NCBI RefSeq assembly: GCF_024448135.1
Contig: NZ_JAMRYX010000196.1
Span: 1-35,352 of the forward strand
Direction: 5' to 3'
DNA length: 35,352 bases
From: Methylocystis suflitae
GTDB lineage: Bacteria; Pseudomonadota; Alphaproteobacteria; Rhizobiales; Beijerinckiaceae
The notes beneath the pieces were generated by a model. It did no database searches. It saw nothing but the letters and a program-made list of their open reading frames with translations, and was not told the DNA's origin. The translations under genes and the position numbers were made by a program. This document shows, one piece after another, positions 25,016-33,840 of this stretch. How positions within the stretch are numbered: the stretch's first letter is position 1; the number at the start of each line of letters is the position of its first letter.

Positions 25016-26581
25016 TTAGCGCCCGAATATCCACATGGCGGCAAGGAGCACTAAGGCGAGACCGATCAGCATCGTCCTGTCGGAGCGCCGGCGCGTCTCG
25101 CCCAGCGCCTCGATCGAGTGCGGCGAAAGATCCACGCCGCGCTCGGACATTTCGCTCACCCGCTGGATCGCCGTTTCGGCTTCCTGCAGCGTCTGCGGCA
25201 GGCGCGTCGCGAGCTTCGCCAGCTCCGTAAGACTTCTGCTCGCGTCCTCGATCTTCGCCTTTACGCCAAGATTCTCCTCGATCCAGGAGCGCACCACCGG
25301 ATCGCAGGTCTTCCATATATCGAGCTTGGGATCGAAGGCGCGGGCGACGCCCTCGGCGACGACCATGGTCTTTTGCAGCAGCACCAGCTCGGTGCGCGTG
25401 CGCATGTCGAACAGCGCCGTCACTTCGAAGAGCAGGGTCAAGAGACGCGCCATCGAAATATCGGCGGCGTTGATCATGTGCATCGGCTCGCCGATGGCGC
25501 GCAGCGCCTGCGCAAACTCTTGAATGGAATGGGCGGCGGGAACATAGCCCGCCTCGAAATGAACCTCGGCGACGCGCTTGTAGTCGCGAATGATGAAGCC
25601 GTAGAGAATCTCGGCGAGGAACCGGCGCTCCTTCAATCCCAGCCGGCCCATGATGCCGAAGTCGATGGCGACGAGCCGGCCCCGCTTGTCGACGAAGAGA
25701 TTGCCCTGATGCATGTCGGCGTGAAAAAAACCGTCGCGCATCGCATGGCGCAGAAATGACTGCAGCACGTTGCGGCCGATCGCCTTGAGGTCGTAGCCCT
25801 CGGCGGCAACCCGCTCGATATCCGAGAGAGGAACGCCGTCGACCCATTCGAGCGTCAGCACTTCGCGATCCGTGCGGCTCCAGTCGACGGCGGGCACGTG
25901 AATCTCCGGATCGCCGGCGACATTATCGGCGAATTCGGACGCGGCCGCCGCCTCGAGACGAAAGTCGGTTTCAAGCCTTACGGTGCGCGCGAGCGTATCG
26001 ACGACCTCGATCATACGCAGCCGGCGCGCTTCGGAGGAATAGCGCTCAGCGAATCGCGCCACGCGATACATGTCGCGCAGATCGAGCGCGAATCGGCCTT
26101 CGATGCCCGGGCGCAGCACTTTCACCGCAACCTTGCGCACGCCCTCCTTGTATTGCGCCTGGGCCATATGCACCTGCGCGACGGACGCGGCGGCGACAGG
26201 CTCGCCAAAAGACACAAACAGCTCGTCTATGCTGCGGCCCAGCGCCTTTTCGACGATCGCGACGGCCTTGTCGCGGCCGAACGGCTCCATCCGGTCCTGC
26301 AGCGCGGTCAGCGCATCGGCGATCTCGCCCCCGACGATGTCGGGGCGCGTCGCCAGAAATTGCCCGAGCTTCACATAGGAGGGGCCGATCTGCGCCAGCG
26401 CGCGCACCAGCGCCGTCCCGGCGCCGTCGCGCTTGCCGCCCGCGAAGAGATTGGCGAAGCGCACGAGCGGCCCCGCCGCCGGCGGCAGAAGCGCCGGATC
26501 GAGAAGCGCAAAGACGCCTTCGCGCGCCATGATGTAGCCGGCGCGCGCCAGACGATAGAAATGACCGACGCCAAGGATCAC
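25016..26581 (-). CDS. ubiB: 2-polyprenylphenol hydroxylase accessory kinase-like protein UbiB
   Basis: A UbiB/ADCK-family atypical protein-kinase-like ATPase needed for ubiquinone synthesis, probably by helping to extract or present lipid precursors. The 521 residues have the family KxGQ motif in SYVKLGQFLATRPD (Lys71, Gln74), the Ala-rich loop in PVAAASVAQVH in place of a Gly-rich loop, VKVLRPGIE, the HADMHQGNLFV catalytic-like loop, the IDFGIMGRL (DFG) motif and a C-terminal membrane helix (MLIGLALVLLAAMWIFG). It follows ubiE on the same strand, separated by 139 bases holding a palindromic repeat. Confidence 0.95.
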   Translation of the reverse strand: MILGVGHFYRLARAGYIMAREGVFALLDPALLPPAAGPLVRFANLFAGGKRDGAGTALVRALAQIGPSYVKLGQFLATRPDIVGGEIADALTALQDRMEPFGRDKAVAIVEKALGRSIDELFVSFGEPVAAASVAQVHMAQAQYKEGVRKVAVKVLRPGIEGRFALDLRDMYRVARFAERYSSEARRLRMIEVVDTLARTVRLETDFRLEAAAASEFADNVAGDPEIHVPAVDWSRTDREVLTLEWVDGVPLSDIERVAAEGYDLKAIGRNVLQSFLRHAMRDGFFHADMHQGNLFVDKRGRLVAIDFGIMGRLGLKERRFLAEILYGFIIRDYKRVAEVHFEAGYVPAAHSIQEFAQALRAIGEPMHMINAADISMARLLTLLFEVTALFDMRTRTELVLLQKTMVVAEGVARAFDPKLDIWKTCDPVVRSWIEENLGVKAKIEDASRSLTELAKLATRLPQTLQEAETAIQRVSEMSERGVDLSPHSIEALGETRRRSDRTMLIGLALVLLAAMWIFGR

Positions 26582-26661
26582 GAACGCCGCCGCTCTTTAG
26601 ATCACGCTTCATTCGGGCGGAATCGCCCAAACTCCAGATAAGGTGATCGAAGCCAAAGATT

Positions 26662-26713
26662 AGAGCGCGGCGTTACGCGAAAAACCGGATCCCGCTTTTT
26701 CGCAGCGCGCTCT
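26662..26713. repeat. Palindromic intergenic element of Rhizobiales type
   Basis: Nested inverted repeat: outer arms AGAGCGCG (26662-26669) and CGCGCTCT (26706-26713), inner arms GCGAAAAA (26677-26684) and TTTTTCGC (26696-26703), core CCGGATCCCGC. The AAAAACCGGwtCCC...CTTTTT core is a pattern I know from many Rhizobiales intergenic palindromes (RIME-like mosaic elements). It separates ubiE from ubiB. TTTT follows on the plus side. Confidence 0.75.
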
Positions 26714-26720
26714 TTTGAGA

Positions 26721-27488
26721 TCAGCTCTTCCAGCCGGAATGGATCGCGACGACGCCGCCCGTCAACCGCTCAAAGCCCGTGCGTCGAAAGCCCGCCTTCC
26801 GGATCATCCGTTCGAATTCTTCCGCGCTGGGGAATTTGCGGATCGATTCGACGAGATAGCGGTAGGGCTCCGAATCTCCCGCGACAAGCTTGCCGATCGC
26901 CGGAATGACGTTGAACGAATAGGCTTCGTAGAGCTTGTCGAGGCCCGGAACGGCGACCTGCGAAAACTCAAGGCACAGGAACCGGCCGCCGGGCTTCAGC
27001 ACGCGATGGGCTTCGGCAAGGGCGACGTCGATGCGCGGCACGTTGCGAATGCCGAAAGCAACCGTGTAGCTGTCGAAATGCGCGTCGGGAAAAGGCAGCG
27101 ATTCGGCGTTGGCCTGCACGAACTCGACGCCGGAAAGGCTGCGATCTCGCGCGCGATCGCGGCCCACTTCCAGCATGTCGCCATTGATGTCGAGCACGAC
27201 GATTTCCGCGTCATGCGCGGCGTCGGCGGCGATGCGAAAAGCGACGTCGCCCGTGCCGCCCGCGACGTCGAGATGGCGAAAGCCCTTGCGCCCCCGCGCA
27301 TTGACCTTGGCGGCGAGCGTGTCCTTCCACAGCCGGTGCATACCGCCCGACATGAGGTCGTTCATGATATCGTAGCGCCGCGCAACCTTGTGGAAGACGT
27401 CGTCGACGAGGCCCTGCTTCTCGTTCAAGGGAACCTCGGAATAGCCGAAATGGGTCGAGCCCTCTCGCTCGGAAGTTCGATCAATCAT
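26721..27488 (-). CDS. ubiE: Demethylmenaquinone / 2-methoxy-6-polyprenyl-benzoquinol methyltransferase
   Basis: An S-adenosylmethionine-dependent C-methyltransferase of ubiquinone synthesis. The 255 residues carry the UbiE signatures [39 protein letters not shown], the SAM motif [56 protein letters not shown] and [17 protein letters not shown]. The last segment is a UbiE/COQ5 hallmark. It diverges from mutM across 112 bases, the usual Rhizobiales arrangement with ubiB behind it. Confidence 0.97.
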   Translation of the reverse strand: MIDRTSEREGSTHFGYSEVPLNEKQGLVDDVFHKVARRYDIMNDLMSGGMHRLWKDTLAAKVNARGRKGFRHLDVAGGTGDVAFRIAADAAHDAEIVVLDINGDMLEVGRDRARDRSLSGVEFVQANAESLPFPDAHFDSYTVAFGIRNVPRIDVALAEAHRVLKPGGRFLCLEFSQVAVPGLDKLYEAYSFNVIPAIGKLVAGDSEPYRYLVESIRKFPSAEEFERMIRKAGFRRTGFERLTGGVVAIHSGWKS

Positions 27489-27600
27489 CAGGCGCTCGGG
27501 TGACGAGGAAGGAAGGGGACGGTATAGCCTGTCGCCGAGCCGGTGGCTACGCCCGCGCCAATCCAGCCCGCCGGCTCCTTGACGGGGTCTACCTTAGTTT

Positions 27601-28470
27601 ATGCCAGAGCTGCCCGAAGTCGAAACCGTGCGACGGGGATTGGCGCCCGCGCTCGTCGGCGCGACGATCGAGCGCGTCGAGCTGAGGCGCCCCGATCTGC
27701 GCTTTCCGTTCCCCGAACGCTTTGCCGCGCGTCTTCAGGGCCGGCGCGTTCTCGACCTTCGCCGTCGCGCGAAATATCTCCTCGTCGATCTCGACGACGG
27801 CCATTCGCTGATCATGCATCTTGGCATGAGCGGCTCGTTTCGGATCGATGAAGAAACGCCAGGCGCGTTTCACCACAAGCGCGACAAAAACGCCGCGCAT
27901 GACCATGTCGTCTTGCATCTCGATCATGGGCGGCGCGTCGTCTACAACGACCCGCGCCGTTTCGGCTACATGCTGCTCATCGCCACGCATGCAGTCGACG
28001 AAGACAAGCTCTTTCGCGGCCTCGGCGTCGAGCCTTTGAATGGCGCGCTCGACGCCGCATTCCTTGCCCACGCCTTTCGCGGACGCGCGGCGCCGGCGAA
28101 GGCGCTGCTGCTCGACCAGCGCCTGATCGCCGGCCTGGGCAATATCTACGTCTGCGAGGCGCTGCATCGCGCGCATATTTCGCCGCTGCGCGCCGCGGGA
28201 TCGCTCGTTCTCGCCAGCGGCCGGCCAACGGCGGCGCTGGCGCGGCTGCCGGAGGCGATCAAGGACGTCTTGACGGATGCGCTAAAGGCGGGCGGCTCGT
28301 CCTTACGGGATCATCGCCAGATCGACGGCTCGCTCGGCTATTTCCAGCATAGTTTCCGCGTCTATGACCGCGAAGGCGCCGCCTGCCCGACGCCCGGCTG
28401 CAAGGGAACGATCACGCGCGTCGTTCAATCCGGCCGCTCGACGTTTTATTGTCCCTGCTGCCAGACGTGA
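27601..28470 (+). CDS. mutM: Bifunctional DNA-formamidopyrimidine glycosylase / AP lyase
   Basis: Removes 8-oxoguanine and formamidopyrimidines from DNA and cuts the abasic site (base excision repair). The 289 residues begin [13 protein letters not shown]; after Met removal Pro1 is the nucleophile and Glu2 the acid. Also seen: [20 protein letters not shown] with the catalytic-loop Lys, LGMSGSFRI, the helix-two-turn-helix [20 protein letters not shown], and the C-terminal zinc finger ([20 protein letters not shown] then FYCPCCQT) with four Cys. Length is normal. Confidence 0.97.
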   Translation: MPELPEVETVRRGLAPALVGATIERVELRRPDLRFPFPERFAARLQGRRVLDLRRRAKYLLVDLDDGHSLIMHLGMSGSFRIDEETPGAFHHKRDKNAAHDHVVLHLDHGRRVVYNDPRRFGYMLLIATHAVDEDKLFRGLGVEPLNGALDAAFLAHAFRGRAAPAKALLLDQRLIAGLGNIYVCEALHRAHISPLRAAGSLVLASGRPTAALARLPEAIKDVLTDALKAGGSSLRDHRQIDGSLGYFQHSFRVYDREGAACPTPGCKGTITRVVQSGRSTFYCPCCQT

Positions 28471-28510
28471 CGCCCTTGCGAGGCGGCCCGCGGCGAGCTT
28501 AATAACCTCC

Positions 28511-29275
28511 ATGTCCCAAAATGCAGTCGCGCCAAGGCCGACGCTCGCCGTCGCCGGCCTTTCCAAGAATTATGACAAGCGTAGAGTCGTCGGCCCGCTC
28601 GATTTCTCGCTGGAGGCAGGCTCCGTCACCGGCCTGCTCGGCGGCAATGGCGCCGGCAAGACCACGACGATCGGCATGGTGATGGGGCTGATCGAACCGA
28701 CGCAAGGTTCGGTCCACGCTTTCGGCTGCGACATGTCGCGCGAACGCTATGGCGCGCTCGGCCGGATGAACTTCGAAAGTCCCTATGTCGACATGCCGCA
28801 TCGCCTCACTGTGCGGCAGAATTTGCGCGTCTTCGGCATGCTCTACGACGTCGCGGATCTCGACGCGAAGATCGAGCAGCTTGCGAAGGATCTGGCGCTG
28901 GGCGATTTTCTCGACCGGCAGACCGGACGCCTGTCCGCAGGCCAGAAAACGCGCGTCGCCATCGCCAAATCGCTGATCAACGACCCGCAGCTCCTGCTGC
29001 TGGACGAGCCGACGGCGTCGCTCGACCCCGACACGGCCGACTGGGTACGGACGCGTCTCGAAGCGCATCGGCGCACGCATAATTGCGCGATCCTGCTCGC
29101 CTCCCACAATATGAGCGAGGTCGAGCGTCTGTGCGACCGCGTGCTGATGTTGAAGGACGGGACGCTCGTCGACGACGATTCGCCCGCAAGCCTCCTGGCG
29201 CGCTACGGCCGCGACACGCTCGAAGAAGTGTTTCTCGACGTCGCCCGCGGCCGTGTCGAGGGGGCCTCGGCATGA
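28511..29275 (+). CDS. ABC transporter ATP-binding protein (ABC-2 type)
   Basis: The ATPase of a probable exporter. Seen in 254 residues: Walker A GGNGAGKTTTIG, the Q-loop region replaced by NFESPYVDMPHRLTVRQNL, signature LSAGQKTRVA, Walker B LLLLDEPTASLDPDT and the H-loop LLASHNMSEVERL. It begins at ATG 28511 after ACCTCC; the open frame further upstream lies inside mutM. The permease gene overlaps it by four bases (ATGA). The substrate is unknown. Such pairs are often annotated as drug or polysaccharide exporters, which cannot be told apart here. Confidence 0.93.
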   Translation: MSQNAVAPRPTLAVAGLSKNYDKRRVVGPLDFSLEAGSVTGLLGGNGAGKTTTIGMVMGLIEPTQGSVHAFGCDMSRERYGALGRMNFESPYVDMPHRLTVRQNLRVFGMLYDVADLDAKIEQLAKDLALGDFLDRQTGRLSAGQKTRVAIAKSLINDPQLLLLDEPTASLDPDTADWVRTRLEAHRRTHNCAILLASHNMSEVERLCDRVLMLKDGTLVDDDSPASLLARYGRDTLEEVFLDVARGRVEGASA

Positions 29276-30084
29276 ATGTTTCCTTCAAGCGCATCGGCGC
29301 GATGGTGCTGCGCTACGCCTATCTCTTACGCGCGTCCTACACGCGCGTGCTCGACATCATCTATTGGCCGGCCATTCAGCTCCTCACCTGGGGATTTCTG
29401 CAAACCTATCTCGTGCGCGCCGGCGCTCTCGCGGCGCCGGGCGGGGCGGCGCAAGCCGCCGGCACGCTGATCGGCGCCATTCTTCTTTGGGACATTCTGC
29501 TGCGCGGACAACAGGGCTTCTGCTTCTCCTTCATCGAGGAATTGTGGTCGCGCAATCTACCCAACATTCTGATGAGCCCGCTGCGGCCGGCGGAGTTCGT
29601 CGGCGCGCTTGTGGCCATGAGCCTCATTCGACTCGCCGTCGGCGTGCTTCCCGTCACGATCATGGCGATCCTGTTCTTCGGCTTCAATCTCTGGGCGCTC
29701 GGGATCGCTTTCGCCGCCTTCTTCGTCGTGCTGATGTTCTTCGCCTGGAGCATCGGCCTCTTCGTCTCCGGCATTCTGCTGCGCTTTGGACTTGGCGCGG
29801 AAAATCTTGTCTGGTCGCTGATGTTCTTCGTGCAGCCGCTCGGCGCCGTCTATTATCCGGTGACCACGCTGCCCAACTGGCTGCAGCCGGTCTCCTGGAT
29901 GCTGCCGCCGACCTATGTGTTCGAAGGGCTGCGCGGCGTGTTGATCGATCACGTCATCCGCTGGGATCTGCTGACGCAAGGCTTTGCGATCGACGTCTTT
30001 CTGTTCGCGGCCGCATCGGCGGCGTTCGGCCTGCTGCTGAAAAGCGCGCGGCGCGCCGGCTCGCTGCTGCAGACGGGAGAGTGA
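29272..30084 (+). CDS. ABC-2 type transporter permease
   Basis: The membrane partner of the ATPase just upstream. The 270 residues have a short cytoplasmic N-terminus (NVSFKRIGAMVLRYAYLLRA) and about six membrane helices, including IIYWPAIQLLTWGFLQTYLV, LPVTIMAILFFGFNLWALGI, FAAFFVVLMFFAWSIGLFVS and FLFAAASAAFGLLLKSA. PLGAVYYPVTTLPNWLQPVS is the usual ABC-2 segment before the last helix. Start overlaps the ATPase stop (ATGA), so translation is coupled. The substrate cannot be read from sequence. Confidence 0.92.
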   Translation: MNVSFKRIGAMVLRYAYLLRASYTRVLDIIYWPAIQLLTWGFLQTYLVRAGALAAPGGAAQAAGTLIGAILLWDILLRGQQGFCFSFIEELWSRNLPNILMSPLRPAEFVGALVAMSLIRLAVGVLPVTIMAILFFGFNLWALGIAFAAFFVVLMFFAWSIGLFVSGILLRFGLGAENLVWSLMFFVQPLGAVYYPVTTLPNWLQPVSWMLPPTYVFEGLRGVLIDHVIRWDLLTQGFAIDVFLFAAASAAFGLLLKSARRAGSLLQTGE

Positions 30085-30086
30085 AC

Positions 30087-30815
30087 TTGGCCGGGACCCG
30101 CGCCGATTCGGCGCTCCATGCGCGAGGGCTGTTCGAGAGTCGCGCCAAGGCGCGCGAGGCGATCGAAGCCGGCCTCGTGAGCGTCGACGGCCGCATCGTC
30201 AAAAAGCCCTCCGAGCCAATCGCCGCCGACGCGCATATTGTCGCGCGCGCGGCCTACCCCTGGGTGTCGCGCGGCGGCGTGAAGCTTGCGCATGCGCTCG
30301 ACCAGTTTGGCGTTGACCCTCACGGGCGCTTCTGTCTCGACGTCGGCGCCTCGACGGGGGGCTTCACCGACGTTCTGCTGACGCGCGGCGCGCGTCACGT
30401 CGTCGCGATCGACGTCGGTCACGGGCAACTGCATGCGCGGCTGCGCGAAGATCAACGCGTGATCTCGCTGGAAGGACAGGACGCCCGCACGCTGACCCCG
30501 GCGCATTTGACCGAGGCGCCGAGCCTGATCGTGATCGACGCCAGCTTCATTTCGCTGGCGGCGCTCTTGCCGCACGTTCTTTCGCTCGCCGCGCCGCGCG
30601 CCGACCTTGTCGCGCTGATCAAGCCGCAGTTTGAAGCGGGGCGCGCCGCCGTGAAGAAAGGCGTGGTGCGCGACGAGAAAATTCACACAGAGGTTTGCGC
30701 CCGCACGGAAGGAGACATCGAAGCTCTCGGCTGGCGTGTAAGCGGCGTCATTCCTTCGCCGATCGAGGGCGGCGACGGCAATCGCGAATTCCTGATTCAT
30801 GCGGCGCGATCATGA
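30087..30815 (+). CDS. TlyA family RNA methyltransferase
   Basis: TlyA-type 2'-O-methyltransferase; characterised members modify 16S and/or 23S rRNA. The 242-residue product has an N-terminal S4 RNA-binding domain (about 5-62: ALHARGLFESRAKAREAIEA, GLVSVDGRIVKKPS) and an FtsJ-like catalytic domain (SRGGVKLAHALDQF, the SAM motif CLDVGASTGGFTDVLL, VIDASFISLAALLP, LIKPQFEAG). The Lys and Asp of the K-D-K-E tetrad appear in these motifs. The start is probably TTG 30087 (GGGAG 7 bases before); GTG 30081, overlapping the permease stop, is the alternative. Confidence 0.92.
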   Translation: MAGTRADSALHARGLFESRAKAREAIEAGLVSVDGRIVKKPSEPIAADAHIVARAAYPWVSRGGVKLAHALDQFGVDPHGRFCLDVGASTGGFTDVLLTRGARHVVAIDVGHGQLHARLREDQRVISLEGQDARTLTPAHLTEAPSLIVIDASFISLAALLPHVLSLAAPRADLVALIKPQFEAGRAAVKKGVVRDEKIHTEVCARTEGDIEALGWRVSGVIPSPIEGGDGNREFLIHAARS

Positions 30816-32080
30816 GCGTTGAGCGTCTCGTCATCGAGCGGCTCGGCCATCGCGGCGAGGGCGTGGCGCTGCTTGGCGCTCGTCGCGTTTTCGTGCCCTA
30901 TGCTCTCGCAGGCGAAACCGTAACGGCGGAGGTCGACGACGAGCACGCGCGTCTCGTCGACATCGTCGAAGCGTCGCCGCAGCGCATCGCGCCGATCTGT
31001 CCGCACTTTGAGAATTGTGGCGGCTGCGCCGTTCAAACGCTGCGCGCGGACGCCTATGCGGACTGGAAGCGCAGCCTCGTCGAAACGGCGCTCGCAAATG
31101 CGGGGCTGACGCTCGATGTCGCGCCGACCGTCGACGCGCATGGCGCCGGCCGGCGGCGCGTGACGTTCCACGCCCGGTTCGACGCAGGCAAGGCGCGGGT
31201 CGGCTATATGGCGGCGCGCTCGCATCGAATCGTCGAGATCGAGGCCTGTCCAGTACTCGCGCCCGAGCTTTGCGGCGCGCTGCCCGCCGCCCGCGCGATC
31301 TCCGTAATTCTCGCGTCGCGCGGCAAGCCGCTCGACATCGCCGTCACGGCGACCCTCGGCGGCCTCGACGTGGAGCTGCGCGGCGGCGGGCCGCTCAATG
31401 ATTTAGAAACCGGCGCGCTGATCGCCGCGGCCGACGCGCATGATCTCGCGCGGCTGACGAATCACGGCAGGCTTATCGCGCTGCGCCGGGCGCCGCAGAT
31501 CGAAATCGGCGAGGCGCCGCTCACGCTTCCGCCTGGCGTGTTCCTGCAGGCGACCCAGGCCGGCGAAGAAGCGCTCGCGGCGCGCGTTCTGAGCGCGACG
31601 GCGAAAGCGCAAAACGTCGCCGATCTGTTTTGCGGCGTCGGGGCCTTCGCGCTTCGGCTGGCGCGGCGCGCGCAGGTGAAAGCCTATGATATGGACGCCG
31701 CCGCACTCGCGGCGATGCGCGCCGCGGCGCATGCGACGCGAGGCCTGCGCGCGCTCGAAGGCATCGCCCGCGATCTCTTTACGCGTCCGCTCAGCGCCCA
31801 TGAACTCAATGGGTTCGACGCTGTCGTGTTCGATCCGCCGCGCGCCGGCGCCGCCGCTCAGGCGGCAGAAATCGCGCAATCGGAAGTTCCGATCGTCGTC
31901 GCCGTCTCCTGCCATGCACAAAGTTTCGCCCGTGACGCCGCAATTTTGCTCAAAGGCGGGTACGTCATCCGCGAGATCACGCCGCTCGACCAGTTTCGCT
32001 ATGCGGCGCATGTCGAGATCGTGGCCGTTTTCGAGAAGTCGAGCGGACGCAAATCCGCAAAACGGCGTCTGCTTGGGTGA
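30812..32080 (+). CDS. Fe-S RNA m5U methyltransferase of the TrmA/RlmD type
   Basis: A class I SAM-dependent methyltransferase predicted to make 5-methyluridine in tRNA or 23S rRNA. Seen in 422 residues: an N-terminal TRAM domain (about 1-60: VERLVIERLGHRGEGVALLG), a four-Cys iron-sulfur site (CPHFENCGGC plus a later Cys in EACPVL), the methyltransferase core (NVADLFCGVGAFALRLARR, AYDMDAAAL, FDPPRAGA) and the catalytic Cys in VAVSCHAQSFARDAAIL. The C-terminus carries the typical ITPLDQFRYAAHVEIVA, with Phe/Tyr variation. ATG 30812 overlaps the TlyA stop by four bases. Which RNA is modified cannot be told from sequence. Confidence 0.93.
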   Translation: MSVERLVIERLGHRGEGVALLGARRVFVPYALAGETVTAEVDDEHARLVDIVEASPQRIAPICPHFENCGGCAVQTLRADAYADWKRSLVETALANAGLTLDVAPTVDAHGAGRRRVTFHARFDAGKARVGYMAARSHRIVEIEACPVLAPELCGALPAARAISVILASRGKPLDIAVTATLGGLDVELRGGGPLNDLETGALIAAADAHDLARLTNHGRLIALRRAPQIEIGEAPLTLPPGVFLQATQAGEEALAARVLSATAKAQNVADLFCGVGAFALRLARRAQVKAYDMDAAALAAMRAAAHATRGLRALEGIARDLFTRPLSAHELNGFDAVVFDPPRAGAAAQAAEIAQSEVPIVVAVSCHAQSFARDAAILLKGGYVIREITPLDQFRYAAHVEIVAVFEKSSGRKSAKRRLLG

Positions 32081-32172
32081 AATTGTCGGCGCCTGCGTCG
32101 CTCTTGCGTGCCAAGAATGTCACAGGACGGTCAAGAAACGCCGAGGCGCGGCCGGGTTCTGGCAAAGCGGAG

Positions 32173-32243
32173 TTGCCGGGCGCCCAAATCAGGCATAGGA
32201 TTTGCGAGTGGTCCAGCGTAGGCGGAAATTCTAATGATTTCCG
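32173..32243 (+). promoter_or_regulatory. Possible promoter and leader hairpin of the 38-codon gene
   Basis: TTGCCG (32173-32178), a 17-base spacer and TAGGAT (32196-32201) give a plausible sigma-70-type promoter (4 of 6 matches in each box). A perfect 7-bp hairpin (CGGAAAT 32223-32229, ATTTCCG 32237-32243) would lie in the leader, 9 bases before AAGGAG. Confidence 0.4.
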
Positions 32244-32263
32244 TGGTCTGGAAGGAGAACGTC

Positions 32264-32380
32264 ATGATGAATGCGCTTATCGCCGCGACATTGTGCAGTA
32301 TCGTCCTCGCAAGCGCGCCGGTCGCCATGCGCGCTTATGTCTACGCCCGCCGCAAAGATGATCGCCGCAACTATCGCTAA
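32264..32380 (+). CDS. 38-residue small membrane or secreted protein
   Basis: A short gene not found by length-limited gene calling. It reads MMNALIAATLCSIVLASAPV followed by AMRAYVYARRKDDRRNYR, then TAA. It has a hydrophobic first half that could be a membrane helix or signal peptide and a strongly basic tail. Support for translation: AAGGAG (32252-32257) six bases before the ATG, a possible promoter and leader hairpin upstream, and high-GC codon use like the neighbours. Function is unknown. It may be a single-span membrane peptide with a cytoplasmic basic tail. The 183-base stretch before it holds no other gene. Confidence 0.65.
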   Translation: MMNALIAATLCSIVLASAPVAMRAYVYARRKDDRRNYR

Positions 32381-32415
32381 GGACAGCGCGACAAAAAGGG
32401 CGCATCTTACTGCCT

Positions 32416-33840
32416 GTGACAGCCATTCGGTCTGACGCGCCTCTTTTGCTTTCTCGTCTCGCGGCCATTGTCGGCGAGGCGGCCGTCGTAACGGACGCGA
32501 CGGCGATGTCCCCTTACCTGGCTGAGCCTCGCGACCTCTATCATGGCCGCGCGCTCTGCGTTCTCAAGCCAAGAACCGCACATGACGTCGCCGGAATCCT
32601 GGCGCTGTGCAATGAAACCGGCGCGTCCGTAACGCCCCAGGGCGGCAACACCGGACTGGTCGGCGGACAAACCCCCGACCCAAGCGGCGCATCCGTCGTG
32701 CTTTCGCTCGAACGGCTCAATCAGATTCGCGCCGTCGACGCGACGGCCGACGCGATGACGGTCGAGGCCGGCGTAACGCTATCGCAAGCGCAAGACGCCG
32801 CGCAGGCCGCCGACCGCTATTTCCCGCTCTCTCTGGCCTCCGAAGGCAGCTGCACGATCGGCGGCAATCTCGCGACCAACGCCGGGGGCGTGCATGTCCT
32901 CGCCTATGGCTCGATGCGCGATTTGGTGCTGGGCGTCGAGGTCGCGCTCGCCGACGGACGGCTGCTCTCGACCCTCGGCGCCCTGCGCAAGGACAACACC
33001 GGCTACGATTTGACGCGCCTTTTCGTCGGTTCGGAAGGCACGCTGGGCGTCATCACCGCTGCGACGCTGAAGCTTTTCCCGACTCCGCGCTCCCACGCCG
33101 TGGCCTTTCTCGGGCTTCGCGATCCTGACCAGGCGCTTTTGCTGCTGAACTTCGTCAAAGGCCGCGCGGGTCCGATGCTTAACGCCTTCGAGCTCGTGTC
33201 GCGATTGGGGCTCGAGCTCGTCCTGCGTCATATTCCCGGAACGCGCGATCCTCTGGCGCAGCCGCACGACTGGTATGCGCTGATCGAGCTTGCCGCCTTC
33301 GCCGATGGCGAAGCCGAGCGCGCCGCCGCCGACATTCTCGCCGCGGCGATCGACGCGAACTTGGCGCAGGACGCGATCCTCGCGCAATCGCTGGATCAGT
33401 CGCGCGCGCTGTGGAAGCTGCGCGAAAGCATGTCGGAAGCCCAGAAGCGCGAAGGCGGCTCGATCAAGCACGACATCGCCGTTCCGGTGAATACGATTCC
33501 GCGCTTCATCGAGGAGGCTGGGCAAAGGCTGCGCGCCGCTTTCCCGCTGGCGCGGCCGGTTCCCTTCGGCCACATGGGCGACGGCAACATCCACTATAAT
33601 ATCTCGCAGCCTGTCGGCGCCGATAGAGCGGAATTCATCGCGCATTGGGCGGAGGTCAACGCCATCGTGCACGGCCTCGTGCACGAGTTCGGCGGCTCGA
33701 TTTCGGCCGAACATGGAATCGGACGGCTGAAACGCGATCTCTTGCGCGCAACGAAGGACCCGGTCGCGCTCGACGCCATGCGCGCCATCAAGGCGGCGCT
33801 CGACCCCAAGGGCATCCTCAATCCGGGCGTGTTGCTTTAG
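32416..33840 (+). CDS. FAD-binding GlcD-type oxidoreductase (D-2-hydroxyacid dehydrogenase-like)
   Basis: A flavoprotein of the FAD_binding_4 / FAD-oxidase_C family, which oxidises D-2-hydroxy acids such as D-lactate, glycolate or D-2-hydroxyglutarate. Seen in 474 residues: the FAD-binding VTPQGGNTGLVGGQTPD, ASEGSCTIGGNLATNAGGVH, RKDNTGYDLTRLFVGSEGTL, and in the C-terminal domain FGHMGDGNIHYNIS and SAEHGIGRLKRDLL. The paired His and Glu residues there match the metal and substrate site of D-2-hydroxyglutarate dehydrogenases, the likeliest activity. The start is GTG 32416; the ribosome site is weak (AAAAAGGG about 15 bases away). The stop overlaps the convergent gene by four bases. Confidence 0.92.
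   Translation: MTAIRSDAPLLLSRLAAIVGEAAVVTDATAMSPYLAEPRDLYHGRALCVLKPRTAHDVAGILALCNETGASVTPQGGNTGLVGGQTPDPSGASVVLSLERLNQIRAVDATADAMTVEAGVTLSQAQDAAQAADRYFPLSLASEGSCTIGGNLATNAGGVHVLAYGSMRDLVLGVEVALADGRLLSTLGALRKDNTGYDLTRLFVGSEGTLGVITAATLKLFPTPRSHAVAFLGLRDPDQALLLLNFVKGRAGPMLNAFELVSRLGLELVLRHIPGTRDPLAQPHDWYALIELAAFADGEAERAAADILAAAIDANLAQDAILAQSLDQSRALWKLRESMSEAQKREGGSIKHDIAVPVNTIPRFIEEAGQRLRAAFPLARPVPFGHMGDGNIHYNISQPVGADRAEFIAHWAEVNAIVHGLVHEFGGSISAEHGIGRLKRDLLRATKDPVALDAMRAIKAALDPKGILNPGVLL

Noticed and set aside
24399-25847. 482-codon open frame on the minus strand
   Set aside because: Overlaps ubiB in another frame and the FKBP gene on the other strand, both of which are clear.
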